64,000 nucleotides of DNA from DATJPR01 sp963843525 (GTDB lineage Bacteria > Bacteroidota > Ignavibacteria > UBA10030 > UBA6906), in the NCBI GenBank assembly GCA_963843525.1, contig CAWJKM010000005.1:186001-250000 (forward strand), given 5' to 3'. Under the pieces are notes generated by a model that saw only the letters and a list, made by a program, of their open reading frames with translations, was not told the origin of the DNA and made no database searches. The position numbers and the translations under genes were made by a program. Below, one piece after another: positions 16,437 to 25,637 of the stretch. Position 1 is the first letter of the stretch, and each line of letters starts with the position of its first letter.

Positions 16437-17756
16437 TTACAGCCCGTATTTTTTCCGCTTTCTCCAGAGCGTCGCAGGATCAATGCCGAGGATGGATGCA
16501 GCCTCTTCGAGATCTCGCGTGACGCGGAGAACGCGGACGATATGCTGACGCTCCAATTCTTCCAGTGAAACGATCCTGCTTTCCGAGCCCGCAAACGTCT
16601 GGAACTCCTCGGGGAGGTGATGGAGATGAATCGTCCCTCCCCGCGACAGGATGACGGCGCGTTCCATGACATTTTCAAGTTCGCGGACATTTCCTTTCCA
16701 CGGGTACCCTCCCAGCGCTCTCATCGTTTCCTCGTCGATCGCCGCGGTGCTTCCGAATTTCATGAGAAAATGATGGGCGAGCAACGGGACATCCTCAGGC
16801 CTTTCACGCATTGGGGGCAATTTCAGCTTCACGGCGTTCAGGCGGTAGTAAAGGTCCTCCCGGAAACGTCCCGCCTTGACTTCATCTTCGATGTTCCGGT
16901 TCGTCGCCGCAATGACTCGCACATCGACTTTTCTGGTCGCGGTCTCCCCCACCCGTTCGTATTCCTTACTCTGGAGAAACCGGAGAAGTTTGGCCTGCAA
17001 CGACGACGCCAGCTCTCCGATCTCATCGAGGAACACGGATCCTCCATCCGCGGCTTCAAATCGTCCCTGCCGGTCCTTGACCGCGCCGGTATAGGCTCCT
17101 CTGACGTGACCGAACAGCTCTGACTCGAGAAGGTTTTCCGCAAGCGCCGTGCAGTTGACCGTCACAAACGGCTTCTCCGCCCGGGCACTGTGACGGTGAA
17201 TGTAATGGGAGATCAACTCCTTGCCGGTCCCGCTCTCCCCTTCGATCAGCACCGTGATGTTGCTCCCCGCAACCTGCTGGGCGAGATCCATCACTTTCTT
17301 CATTTTCTCGCTGCGGGTCACAAGCTCACCCGTATCCGTATGGCGGGCAAGCTCGTCTTTCAATTCCCGGATTTCCGATTTCAGGCGGTGATGTTCGAAC
17401 ACTTTCTCCGTGAATACCTGAAGCTCGGTAAACTCAAACGGCTTCTGCAGATAATCGTACGCCCCGTTCTTGATGGCTTCCACCGCGGAGTCGATGCTTC
17501 CATGCGCCGTCATGAGAGTGACGGTCATCTCCGGGGCAAGCTGTCGGGCCTCCCGCAGCAGCTGTAAGCCGTCGATGGGCTCCATCTTCAGGTCGAAAAA
17601 CCCCAGGTCAAACGACTGGTGGCGCATCGCATCAAGCGCCTGGAGCGGATCGGTAAATGACGTCACGGCGAATCCCGCGGTGTGCATGCAGATTGTCATC
17701 GTCCTGACAATATTCTGCTCATCATCGACAAGGAGAATGGAAGCTCGGGAACTCAT
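16437..17756 (-). CDS. NtrC-type sigma-54-dependent response regulator
   Basis: Enhancer-binding activator of 439 residues. Receiver domain: acidic pair D11-D12, phospho-acceptor D55 in FFDLKM, and K105 in LQKPFE. AAA+ domain: Walker A GESGTGKE (173-180), the sigma-54 contact loop as GAYTGA (220-225, the Tyr variant of GAFTGA), Walker B FLDEIGEL, and an arginine finger region. C-terminal Fis-type helix-turn-helix: DLEEAASILGIDPATLWRKR. The kinase gene is 21 bp upstream on the same strand. Downstream of it are two matching inverted repeats and a sigma-54 promoter, so it most likely drives the STAS-Ton operon. Confidence 0.95.
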   Translation of the reverse strand: MSSRASILLVDDEQNIVRTMTICMHTAGFAVTSFTDPLQALDAMRHQSFDLGFFDLKMEPIDGLQLLREARQLAPEMTVTLMTAHGSIDSAVEAIKNGAYDYLQKPFEFTELQVFTEKVFEHHRLKSEIRELKDELARHTDTGELVTRSEKMKKVMDLAQQVAGSNITVLIEGESGTGKELISHYIHRHSARAEKPFVTVNCTALAENLLESELFGHVRGAYTGAVKDRQGRFEAADGGSVFLDEIGELASSLQAKLLRFLQSKEYERVGETATRKVDVRVIAATNRNIEDEVKAGRFREDLYYRLNAVKLKLPPMRERPEDVPLLAHHFLMKFGSTAAIDEETMRALGGYPWKGNVRELENVMERAVILSRGGTIHLHHLPEEFQTFAGSESRIVSLEELERQHIVRVLRVTRDLEEAASILGIDPATLWRKRKKYGL

Positions 17757-17777
17757 AGGCGTGGTACCGCTCCGGAA

Positions 17778-19667
17778 TTACACAGCAGGGGCATGAACAT
17801 GCAGTGGCAGGGTAAAGGCGAACGTGCTCCCCTTCCCGAGCTCGCTGGTGACCCAGATTCTCCCCCCGTACAACTCCACGATCTCCTTCGCAATGGCGAG
17901 GCCGAGGCCGACACTCCCCGGAGTCTGCCCCGACGTCTGTTTCACTTGAACGAATTTATCAAAAATCTTTTCCAGATACTCCGGCGCTATTCCCTGGCCG
18001 GTATCCTCCACCTCGACCAACACTGCATCCTGTTGCCCCCGTGCGCGCACGGTCACCCTCCCCCCCGGGTCGGTATGCTTCAGCGCGTTCGTGACAAGGT
18101 TGCTGATCACCCAGGAGATCTGTTGCTCGTCGGCGACGATCCGGGGCAGGCCCGCACCCGCGTCGACGCCGAGCCGGATTCCCCTCTCCGCAAACTGGAG
18201 CTGCAACGGCTGGAGAGAGAACCTGATGACACCCGCGACGTCGAGCTCTTCATTCCGCAACTGAAGCTTGCCGGACTCCAGTTTCGAGAGCTGGAGCAGC
18301 TCCCGGGCAAGCTTCGTGAGACGGTAGCAGTCTTCCTTCGTCGAATCGATCAGCTCTTTCTGCCGTACATTCAACGGTCCAAGGATTTGCTGGTTGAGAA
18401 TATCCACGCTCATGTTGATCGACGTGAGGGGCGTGCGGAATTCATGCGAAAGAGTCGCGATAAAATCGGACTTCATGTGATCAAGCTCGCGGAACTGCGT
18501 CACGTCCTGCAGGACCATCAGCACGCCGAACAAGCCTCCTTCATCATCGGTAATACGGGTAAGACGGGGCTTGTAGTACAGCCGCGAATCATTATGATCG
18601 AACTCCAGGTATTGCGTACGCGGACCGGACGGAGGTTCGCTGCCCCGGTAACACCCGTCGATGAGCCCGGTGATCCGTGCATCGTGAACCGCCTCGCTGA
18701 GCGGCCGGCCGATGACGTTCTTCCCCGGATCACAGCACAGATCGGTCACGACGGAATTCGCGTGGAGGATGCGCCTGGAGGAATCCGTCATGATCAATCC
18801 GTCGGAGATCCCGTCGACGATCGCCTCGGATTTCCTCTTTTCGGCCAGGATCTGTTCGATATTCATCTGGTCGTACTGCTTCAGGCGTTCAGTCATCTTA
18901 TTGAATTCCCGGCTGAGCTGCCCGATTTCATCGTCGGACTGCACGTCGATTTTCAGGTCCAGTTTCCCCGCCCCGATCTGTTTCACCCGCTCGGTCAGTT
19001 GCTCGGCCGGAGTAATGAATACCCGCGTGAGCCAGAGCATCGTGGCGACACTCAGCGCAAGCGCGATCATCGCCATGAGCATCGTTCCGTAGGCCGTCTG
19101 GTCGGCGATCGCATGAGCCTTCGGGAGCGCATCGAACATGCTCGTCTGATTCAATTCGAACAATCGCAGGCAGAGTTCCCTGAGCTGGTTCGAGAGCGGT
19201 CGGATCATGTCGTAATAATAGAGCTTCGCATCGCTGAACGCCCCCTGGGCGATGCGGCCCGTCATGAGATCCGCCTGGGCGGTATACCGTTGATAGACAT
19301 TCCGAATCGAATCAAGCAGGGGGATCTGCGTTTCGAGGGTCGCCTTCCGGACCGCTTCGTTTTCCCATGTGAGGAAGTGATCGCGGTTTGAATCATATTC
19401 TTTGAACAGGTCCTTGCTTGATGAAACGCTTGCGCCGGGGTTGGGCGGTTCTGCCTCGCTTGCGATGAGCAGCGCGTTGTCCTGCCGCTCCAGCGCTTTC
19501 ATCATGTTCTCCGCTGCAATCACGCTCTGGTATTTCTCGTTCAGAATCGTCGAGACGGCCGACGAGAGCGCATAGAAGTTGTAGATCGACCAGAAACTCG
19601 CCGCGAGGCTGAGGAAGATGAGGGTGGTGAACGTCAGGACAATTCTGGAACGAACAGAGCGTATCAT
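17778..19667 (-). CDS. Membrane sensor histidine kinase partner of the NtrC-type regulator
   Basis: Kinase of 629 residues. Helix 1 (about 9-28), a mostly helical periplasmic sensor domain (30-190, resembling four-helix-bundle sensors), helix 2 (195-216), HAMP (217-270), PAS (about 282-390), HisKA with phospho-acceptor H408 in ATLSHEFRTPL, and a HATPase domain with N box NLVTNALKH, DTGQGI and GLGLAIAKEIV. The response regulator gene follows after 21 bp, so the pair forms one two-component system. The signal cannot be read, but envelope or solute state is plausible. Confidence 0.93.
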   Translation of the reverse strand: MIRSVRSRIVLTFTTLIFLSLAASFWSIYNFYALSSAVSTILNEKYQSVIAAENMMKALERQDNALLIASEAEPPNPGASVSSSKDLFKEYDSNRDHFLTWENEAVRKATLETQIPLLDSIRNVYQRYTAQADLMTGRIAQGAFSDAKLYYYDMIRPLSNQLRELCLRLFELNQTSMFDALPKAHAIADQTAYGTMLMAMIALALSVATMLWLTRVFITPAEQLTERVKQIGAGKLDLKIDVQSDDEIGQLSREFNKMTERLKQYDQMNIEQILAEKRKSEAIVDGISDGLIMTDSSRRILHANSVVTDLCCDPGKNVIGRPLSEAVHDARITGLIDGCYRGSEPPSGPRTQYLEFDHNDSRLYYKPRLTRITDDEGGLFGVLMVLQDVTQFRELDHMKSDFIATLSHEFRTPLTSINMSVDILNQQILGPLNVRQKELIDSTKEDCYRLTKLARELLQLSKLESGKLQLRNEELDVAGVIRFSLQPLQLQFAERGIRLGVDAGAGLPRIVADEQQISWVISNLVTNALKHTDPGGRVTVRARGQQDAVLVEVEDTGQGIAPEYLEKIFDKFVQVKQTSGQTPGSVGLGLAIAKEIVELYGGRIWVTSELGKGSTFAFTLPLHVHAPAV

Positions 19668-19721
19668 AATTATCGCTCACCGATTAATGCCGGTCAGAGG
19701 AGCTTCGCCGATCCGACCGGG

Positions 19722-20438
19722 TCAAAATGCGATGCCGATGTACGGGCCATGAAAGATCATCCGGTAATTGAAGTTCGTACTGGGCATCGACCATGTTTCA
19801 TAGCGGAAGCGGTACCCTGCGCAAAGTCCATCGCCCACGGGGATGGCCGGAAAGTAGAATGCCAGGTCCGCGAGAATTGCCCCGGAAAAACCGGAGTTGA
19901 CACTGAACCCCTGGGTGGAATAGTGCGCTACGGCGATGGTGGAAAGCCACGCATCAAGTGACTCGCTCACGATCCGGTACTTCAGTCCCATCCCGAGACC
20001 CACACTGGCGATGTTAAAGCTATTCCGGGCAGGTCCTGAAGCATCCGCGCGGGTGAAATTTGCCGCAAACAAAACGGGGAGAACCAGGGCCGAAGACCGG
20101 TTCCCCGACAGGGGAAGGTCTGTTCCCACGTTCATTCCGACAAACACGACAGGGTTCGTGACGTCTTTCTGAGAGTACCGGGTATACCCGAACTGAATTT
20201 CGACCAGTCCCTGTCTGAAACTGAGCATCGGCATCAGTGTGTGGAACCTGATGTTTGCCGAATCGGCCGACCCGATGTTGCTCCTGGGCTGGAAATCAAT
20301 CGCCGTCACCCCTCCGGTGATCGCCCGGAAATCCGCCGGCCGGTACTCCCGTGATTCGTAGTACTGCGCGGACACGGTGTTTGTCAGGATGCAGAGGGCG
20401 AGGAGGGCGGGAACTGCTACTCTTCTGAAGTTCATCAT
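19722..20438 (-). CDS. Exported protein, probably outer-membrane
   Basis: About 238 residues. The start is the ATG at 20438 (MMNFRRVAVPALLALCILTNTVSAQ gives a signal peptide), which overlaps the stop of the preceding CBS-protein gene as ATGA, so translation is probably coupled. The mature part alternates in the way of a beta-barrel or beta-sandwich, with repeated 'FRY', 'YSQ' and 'GMG' turns, and ends in PYIGIAF with a terminal Phe. I do not recognise a family. An upstream 33-codon extension of the frame is a shadow of the neighbouring gene. Confidence 0.7.
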   Translation of the reverse strand: MMNFRRVAVPALLALCILTNTVSAQYYESREYRPADFRAITGGVTAIDFQPRSNIGSADSANIRFHTLMPMLSFRQGLVEIQFGYTRYSQKDVTNPVVFVGMNVGTDLPLSGNRSSALVLPVLFAANFTRADASGPARNSFNIASVGLGMGLKYRIVSESLDAWLSTIAVAHYSTQGFSVNSGFSGAILADLAFYFPAIPVGDGLCAGYRFRYETWSMPSTNFNYRMIFHGPYIGIAF

Positions 20439-21763
20439 GGTTTCTGGTCTTGCTGTATCGATTCTGTCGGGACGAGTCTTCTCAAGCGCAGCGTCCGTAC
20501 CCTCTTCCCATCGAGCGTTTCCACCGTACCCTGCCACCGCCCGAGAGTGAACGTGGCCCCGATTTCCGGTACCCTTCCCAACAACTGGAGGACGTATCCG
20601 CTGATGGTCACCACATCACGCGAATCCGGCACAACGTCGAACATGCGGGAGAAGTCGTGGAGAGACATCGATCCATTGACGACATATTCTCCTTCGCCCA
20701 CCTTCTTCACGGCCGACTGCTCCGTGTCGAATTCATCGTGGATGTCGCCGACCAGTTCTTCCAGCACATTCTCCAGGGTGATCAGTCCTGCGGTCCCGCC
20801 GTATTCGTCGACGACCGTCGCCATGAGTTTGCGTTTCGTGAGGAAGACACTCAGGAGCCGGTCCAGGTTCATTGTCTCCGGAACAAACAACATCTCCCGT
20901 TTGATCTCGACAAGCCGGTCACCGCTTCCCTGCTGACCCTTCAGGCGGAAGAGCTCCTGGAGGTGGACCATCCCGAGCACATGGTCCAGATCTTTTTCAC
21001 AGAGCGGATACCGGGTGAACTGGTTTTCAAGAGCGATGGCAATGTTCATTTCCAGCGACTTTGTCGTCGAGAGGAACACGACGCTTGTCCGCGGGATCAT
21101 GATTTCGCGGATCGATCGTGAACGCAGTTCTATGGCATTGAGCGAGATCGCGCGCCCGATCGACGAGGTTTTCAATCCCCGGCTCAGGAGGATGCGCAAT
21201 TCCTCTTCGGAATGCATGGCGTCGCCTTCGCGGACCGGAGCGATGCCCATCCAGCGCAGGATGAGGACTGCGCTCCGGTTCAGAATATTTATAAATGGCC
21301 TGAACACAAGGAAGAAAACATGCAGGGGCTTGGAAAACGCAAGGGTGAACTGATCCGCGTTTTGCAGGGCCAATAAACGAGGGACGAGTTCGCCGAATAC
21401 GATGAGCAGGTAGGTTATTGCGACGAACCCCAGGATCGCCGCCAGGTTGATGACCCAGGGCGTCGTCTGGATGCCGAACCAGAAGAGGAACGTTTCGAGG
21501 AAATGTGCGACGAAGGGCTCGCCCAGCCAGCCCAGGCCCAGACTCGCGAATGTAATTCCCAGCTGCGTTGCCGAAAGGTAGGTGTCGAGATGCGTCACTA
21601 CATGGTGCGCAAGCTTGGCTTGCCGAACGCCGTCCCTGACAAGCGGCTCGATCTGCGTCGTACGCACTTTGACGATGGCGATTTCCGCCGCGACAAAAAA
21701 CCCGTTTGCTATGACGAGCCCGACGATACTGCCAATTTCTAAGAGCGCCTCGGGGACACTCAT
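20435..21763 (-). CDS. CNNM/CorC-HlyC-type CBS membrane protein
   Basis: About 442 residues; probable Mg2+/Co2+ efflux or homeostasis protein (often called hemolysin family). DUF21/CNNM transmembrane domain with 'IGLVIANGFFVAAEIAIVKV' at the start, three to four helices to about 200, then a CBS pair beginning IMIPRTSVVFL with 'FTRYPLCEKDLDHVLGMVH', and a C-terminal CorC/HlyC domain (TVVDEYGGTAGLITLENVLE, 'EIGATFTLG'). The ATG at 21763 has AAGGAG six bases upstream; the frame continues 88 codons upstream through repeat-rich DNA and is not credible there. Confidence 0.9.
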   Translation of the reverse strand: MSVPEALLEIGSIVGLVIANGFFVAAEIAIVKVRTTQIEPLVRDGVRQAKLAHHVVTHLDTYLSATQLGITFASLGLGWLGEPFVAHFLETFLFWFGIQTTPWVINLAAILGFVAITYLLIVFGELVPRLLALQNADQFTLAFSKPLHVFFLVFRPFINILNRSAVLILRWMGIAPVREGDAMHSEEELRILLSRGLKTSSIGRAISLNAIELRSRSIREIMIPRTSVVFLSTTKSLEMNIAIALENQFTRYPLCEKDLDHVLGMVHLQELFRLKGQQGSGDRLVEIKREMLFVPETMNLDRLLSVFLTKRKLMATVVDEYGGTAGLITLENVLEELVGDIHDEFDTEQSAVKKVGEGEYVVNGSMSLHDFSRMFDVVPDSRDVVTISGYVLQLLGRVPEIGATFTLGRWQGTVETLDGKRVRTLRLRRLVPTESIQQDQKP

Positions 21764-22003
21764 GTGCTGCTCCTTGGGTGTATCATGAGGACCGGCAGCG
21801 ACCCCGGAAGAGCTGAAATTCGGCAATTCCGGTTCTTCCCACGCGGATCCTTCCTTCTCTTCCCAGTGTGTCCAGTCCAGAATACACCTCCCGACACCCG
21901 GATCAGGCACCTGTGCTGACGCCTGCGAGCGGAGGAGGAACTCTCCATGAAAAAGGTACAAGAAACCCAAGGGGAAATCAAGGTAAGTCGGGGAGAGGAG
22001 AAC

Positions 22004-22044
22004 CAATTGACAATTTTCGATTGACAACGGACAATTGACAATTG
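22004..22044 (+). repeat. TTGACAATTG-type interspersed repeat
   Basis: CAATTGACAATT, then GATTGACAACGG, then CAATTGACAATTG: three imperfect ~14-nt units of alternating composition. It directly precedes the octamer array. Confidence 0.7.
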
Positions 22045-22052
22045 GGTGGAAT

Positions 22053-22103
22053 CGGGGACTGGGAGACTGGGGGACTGGGGGACTGGGGGACTGGGAGACT
22101 GGG
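22053..22103 (+). repeat. G-rich octamer array, second copy
   Basis: Six units of TGGGGGAC / TGGGAGAC with the G strand on +, the same unit as at 8932. The flanking genes run on the - strand. Confidence 0.9.
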
Positions 22104-22254
22104 TGCGGAGAGTGGATACTCTGAACCGATTACTGCTATCTGTTCCAGCTTTGTCCCACTGTCTACTGCCTACTGATTTCTTCATACTTCCTTCTTCTTA
22201 CTTCTTACTCCAGGCTCTCCCCTGCCTTTGGGACTGGGAGAACAAGCTGGAACC

Positions 22255-24090
22255 TCAGACTTTCGAAGAAGTCTTGGGGGCCTGGCGGGATTCTCCGGTT
22301 TTCAATCCCTGCAGCCAGCCGGGTTCTCTGCCCGTTTCTTCTTCCAGGAGCTTTTGCCGGGCTATCAGAATTGCCGATCGGCCAAGGTATCCCACGATCG
22401 TAGTTGGAGATTTCCTTTCGACGACGGGCAATCTCCCCACGGCGTAGCGCGCCATGCGTTCAACGGCATCACTGAGCGGTTCATCGGCAAAGGTGACCAG
22501 AGGGTGTGTGGTCCCGGCACGAATCACCGGCATGGAACCGCCGGGGTCACTCTTCAGCGCATTCAGCAGATCGTTTCGTGTGATGATTCCTGCAAGCTTC
22601 CCGCCGCTGTCGACAATCGGCAATCCCAGATGCTGTGCATACGGCGCTTCGTTATTCGCAATTTGTTTCGCCAGTTCACCCGTGGTCATTTCGGCCGGGA
22701 TTGAGAACGTCACGGGATCCATCACATCTTCAACTCGGACCCGGACGAGAGGGTCGATGCTATACTCACGGGCGACGTGATGTCCCCGGCGAGCCACTTT
22801 CTCAGTGAGGATCGATCGTCGCATCAAGAGCACGGTGACGGTGTGCGCAGGGATTGTTGCTGCAAGCAGGAGGGGCAAGGCATTGACATTGTGGGTAAGC
22901 TCGAGCGCAAAGATCATCGCCGTGAGCGGTGATCGCATCGTCCCACCCATCACTGCGGTCATGGCCGCGAGCGCAAGGATTCCTGAAGCCTCCGGACCCA
23001 TCCAACCCCCGACGACAGCGCCCAGAGATCCGCCGATGATGAGCAGCGGGGCAAGGACCCCGCCCGAGGTTCCCGAACCCAGGGCGATCACCCAGACGAG
23101 ACTCTTCATGACGAGCAATCCTGCCGGATCGCCGCCGACCAGATTGCCCACCAACAATCCATGAATTGTGTCATATCCGATTCCGAGTACCCTGGGATCG
23201 ACCAGTGCTCCGAGGCCGACCGCGAGGCCTCCTATGGCAGGCCACCACATCCAGTGAAGAGGGATACGCGCGAAGGCATCTTCAAAGAAGTAGACAGCGA
23301 GAGTAAGGCCGCTTGACAGCAGCCCGGCAGCGATGCCGATGCCGACCCCGACGAGCAGCATTTGCCACGATAACGATCCAACAAGAAGAGGCGTGGGGAA
23401 AATCGGTCCGTTGCCCAGCAGCGGCACGCGGAGGACCGATGCTATCGTCGCCGCGACAGCGACCGGAATAAACGACCGGGGCTTCCATTCGAAGAGCAGC
23501 AGTTCCACTGCGAGCAGGACGGCGGCAACGGGGGCACTGAACACCGCGGACATCCCTCCCGCCGCACCTGCGACAAGAAGCGTCTTCCTCTCCGCCGGCG
23601 ACAGATGGAAGAGCTGGGCGAAAAGCGATCCGAACGCTCCCCCGGTCATGATGATCGGACCTTCAGCACCGAATGGTCCGCCCGTTCCTATCGAGACGGC
23701 TGAGGAGATCGGCTTGAGGATGGCGATTCGCACACTCATTTTACTCCTGCCGATCAGAATCGATTCGAGCGCTTCGGGAATCCCGTGACCGCGAATCCGC
23801 TCCGATCCATAGCGGGCCATGAAGCCGATAATCACTCCTCCGATGACAGGCACAACGATGAGGAGCGGTCCAAGGTGTGAGTTGGCGGGCGAAAGATAGA
23901 CGAGGGAGATCTTCTGAAAGAATGCGATGTTGGAGATCCATGCGATCAGGGCAATCAGGGCCCAGGCCACGGCGGCACAGGCCGCGCCAATCAGGAGCGC
24001 CATAGCCGAAAGCAAGAGTACGCGTTTGTCTGTGGTAAAATCTCCCAGGAGAGGAGTTGAAGATGCAAACTCTTCGGTCTTATCCGGCAT
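22255..24090 (-). CDS. ClC-type chloride channel/antiporter with CBS domains
   Basis: 611 residues. The membrane part (to about 430) contains the three anion-pathway motifs: GHGIP (where E. coli ClcA has GSGIP), GAEGP with the gating Glu, and the late 'GGVLAP'. The C-terminal part is a CBS pair: 'VEDVMDPVTFSIPAEM' and 'GTTHPLVTFADEPLSDAVERMARYAVGRLPVVE'. The Ser-to-His change in the first motif is shared by a large bacterial subfamily. The start ATG follows GGAGA at good spacing. Cl- exchange, or another halide, is likely. Confidence 0.92.
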   Translation of the reverse strand: MPDKTEEFASSTPLLGDFTTDKRVLLLSAMALLIGAACAAVAWALIALIAWISNIAFFQKISLVYLSPANSHLGPLLIVVPVIGGVIIGFMARYGSERIRGHGIPEALESILIGRSKMSVRIAILKPISSAVSIGTGGPFGAEGPIIMTGGAFGSLFAQLFHLSPAERKTLLVAGAAGGMSAVFSAPVAAVLLAVELLLFEWKPRSFIPVAVAATIASVLRVPLLGNGPIFPTPLLVGSLSWQMLLVGVGIGIAAGLLSSGLTLAVYFFEDAFARIPLHWMWWPAIGGLAVGLGALVDPRVLGIGYDTIHGLLVGNLVGGDPAGLLVMKSLVWVIALGSGTSGGVLAPLLIIGGSLGAVVGGWMGPEASGILALAAMTAVMGGTMRSPLTAMIFALELTHNVNALPLLLAATIPAHTVTVLLMRRSILTEKVARRGHHVAREYSIDPLVRVRVEDVMDPVTFSIPAEMTTGELAKQIANNEAPYAQHLGLPIVDSGGKLAGIITRNDLLNALKSDPGGSMPVIRAGTTHPLVTFADEPLSDAVERMARYAVGRLPVVERKSPTTIVGYLGRSAILIARQKLLEEETGREPGWLQGLKTGESRQAPKTSSKV

Positions 24091-24247
24091 GCAAGGGTCT
24101 CCAGATCATAATTCCAGAAATCAAACACTTTCCGTGAGCGGAGGCGTTCCCGACTCCACAATGTATGAGTATGAGGCCGACAGTGATGGGCAAGGCGTCG
24201 CCGCGGGCGAAACGGCGAAGAAATGATGGACGTGGTCCGTTTTGACG

Positions 24248-24276
24248 TTGATTTTCCTCCGCGGGGTGTGTATCAT
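24248..24276 (+). promoter_or_regulatory. Candidate sigma-70-like promoter of thyA-folA
   Basis: TTGATT, 17-nt spacer, TATCAT. It ends 40 bp before the thyA start, in the divergent gap between the ClC gene and thyA. Confidence 0.5.
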
Positions 24277-24316
24277 AGGAGATGCTCTTTTTCGAATCCT
24301 CCCGCCGGAGAACGCC

Positions 24317-25129
24317 ATGAAAGCGTATTTAGACCTCGTGAATCGCGTCCTGGAAAACGGAATCCGCAAAACGAACCGCACCGGTGTGGACACGATCTCC
24401 TCTTTCGCGGAGCACTACACAGTCGACCTTTCTGAGGGATTCCCGCTCCTCACGACGAAGAAAGTAAACTTCGAATCGATGCTCCGCGAGCTGCTCTGGT
24501 ATCTTTCCGGTGAGGACCACATCCGGAATCTCCGCAAGCATACAAAGATCTGGGATGCGTGGGCTGACGAAAATGGGAACCTTGATACGGCGTACGGAAG
24601 ATACTGGAGAAGATTCCCGAGCGCGCAATGGAATTCCGGGACCCGGAGTTATGAGGTTACCGAGGTGGACCAGGTGAACCGGGTACGTGAGATGCTGCGG
24701 AACGAACCGCATTCGCGCCGGATGGTCATCACCGCATGGGAGCCCGGCAACGCGCTGGAGAGCAAGCTCCCGCCCTGTCATTACACCTTCGTGTTCAACG
24801 TACGGGGGCAATCGCTGAACTGCCACCTGACGCAACGGTCCGGCGATATCGCCCTCGGCATCCCGTTTAATCTCGCGGCGTATTCCCTTCTGACGATGAT
24901 CCTCGCCCAGGAGGTCGATCTGCAGCCGGGACTCTTCAGTCACACAATAGTCGATGCGCACATTTATGTGAACCACGTCGACGGACTCAAGGAGCAGCTC
25001 ACCCGGACGCCCCGGAAGCTGCCCACGGTTGCCATCGCACACAAGTCTCTGGACGAACTTACCTTTGAAGATTTCAAACTCGTCGGATATGACCCCTGGC
25101 CGGCGTTAAAATTTCCGGTGGCGGTATGA
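24317..25129 (+). CDS. thyA: Thymidylate synthase
   Basis: Methylates dUMP to dTMP using methylene-tetrahydrofolate. The start ATG at 24317 follows GGAGAA; 270 residues, close to the 264 of E. coli. Catalytic Cys C154 lies in LPPCHYTF, the phosphate-binding Arg pair is in HSRRM, and QRSGDIALGIPFN and 'YDPWPALKFPVAV' complete the family pattern. Its last codon overlaps the folA start as ATGA, so the two are translationally coupled. The pairing fits: the reaction makes dihydrofolate, which the next enzyme recycles. Confidence 0.97.
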   Translation: MKAYLDLVNRVLENGIRKTNRTGVDTISSFAEHYTVDLSEGFPLLTTKKVNFESMLRELLWYLSGEDHIRNLRKHTKIWDAWADENGNLDTAYGRYWRRFPSAQWNSGTRSYEVTEVDQVNRVREMLRNEPHSRRMVITAWEPGNALESKLPPCHYTFVFNVRGQSLNCHLTQRSGDIALGIPFNLAAYSLLTMILAQEVDLQPGLFSHTIVDAHIYVNHVDGLKEQLTRTPRKLPTVAIAHKSLDELTFEDFKLVGYDPWPALKFPVAV

Positions 25130-25593
25130 AGCTTGCACTGATTGCAGCGATCGCCCGGAACAGGGTGATCGGCCGGGCCGGCGCCCTTCCCTGGCGGATT
25201 CCGGAAGACATGAAGAGGTTCAAGCGCCTCACGATGGGCAACGCCGTGCTGATGGGGAGGAAGACATATGAATCTCTGGGGAAACCGTTGCCGGGCAGAA
25301 GAAACCTCGTTGTCACTTCAGTGCCGCGGCCGGAGGTCCCCTGCTTCTCTTCGCCGGAGGAGGCTCTCCAGGCCGCGAAGAATGAGGAATGGACATTCGT
25401 GATGGGCGGGGCGACGTTGTATCAGTACTTTCTCGAGCGGTGCGACGCCCTCTTCCTCACGATAGTCGAACAGGCTCCGGAAGGCGATACCCTCTTCCCT
25501 CCCTACGAACATCTCCTCGGGACGAGATACATTCTCCTGCATCAGGAAGATCATCACGGTTTTCATTTCCTCGACTACGGAGTGAAGGCGTAA
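25126..25593 (+). CDS. folA: Dihydrofolate reductase
   Basis: NADPH-dependent reduction of dihydrofolate. 155 residues, normal length. Begins MKLALIAAIARNRVIG; the substrate-site motif LPWRIPEDMKRFK carries the usual acidic residue (Glu), and GRKTYESLG and MGGATLYQYFL mark the cofactor site. Overlaps thyA by four bases. Confidence 0.96.
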   Translation: MKLALIAAIARNRVIGRAGALPWRIPEDMKRFKRLTMGNAVLMGRKTYESLGKPLPGRRNLVVTSVPRPEVPCFSSPEEALQAAKNEEWTFVMGGATLYQYFLERCDALFLTIVEQAPEGDTLFPPYEHLLGTRYILLHQEDHHGFHFLDYGVKA

Positions 25594-25637
25594 CCGCCTT
25601 CCCTTCCCGTCGGGCGAGCATCGCGTAACCCGGGTCC

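Larger units (their letters stand above)
21764..22254. other. Gene-free repeat-rich spacer
   Basis: 491 bp between the ClC and CBS-protein genes. It holds an A/T-rich repeat with TTGACAATTG words (22004-22044), a G-rich octamer array (22053-22103), and a pyrimidine-rich stretch containing ACTGTCTACTG (22159-22169) that resembles the repeat inside the T9SS gene at 46190. No convincing gene or terminator is seen. Confidence 0.75.

Noticed and set aside
16175..16690. 171-residue open frame on - overlapping the regulator end
   Set aside because: It is in another frame of the regulator and runs across the sigma-54 promoter region.
17682..19391. 569-residue open frame on + opposite the sensor kinase
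   Set aside because: It mirrors the kinase codon for codon; no ribosome site, signal or known domain. GC-driven shadow. The same holds for 38273-39727 (+), 55286-56602 (+) and 41632-42996 (-).
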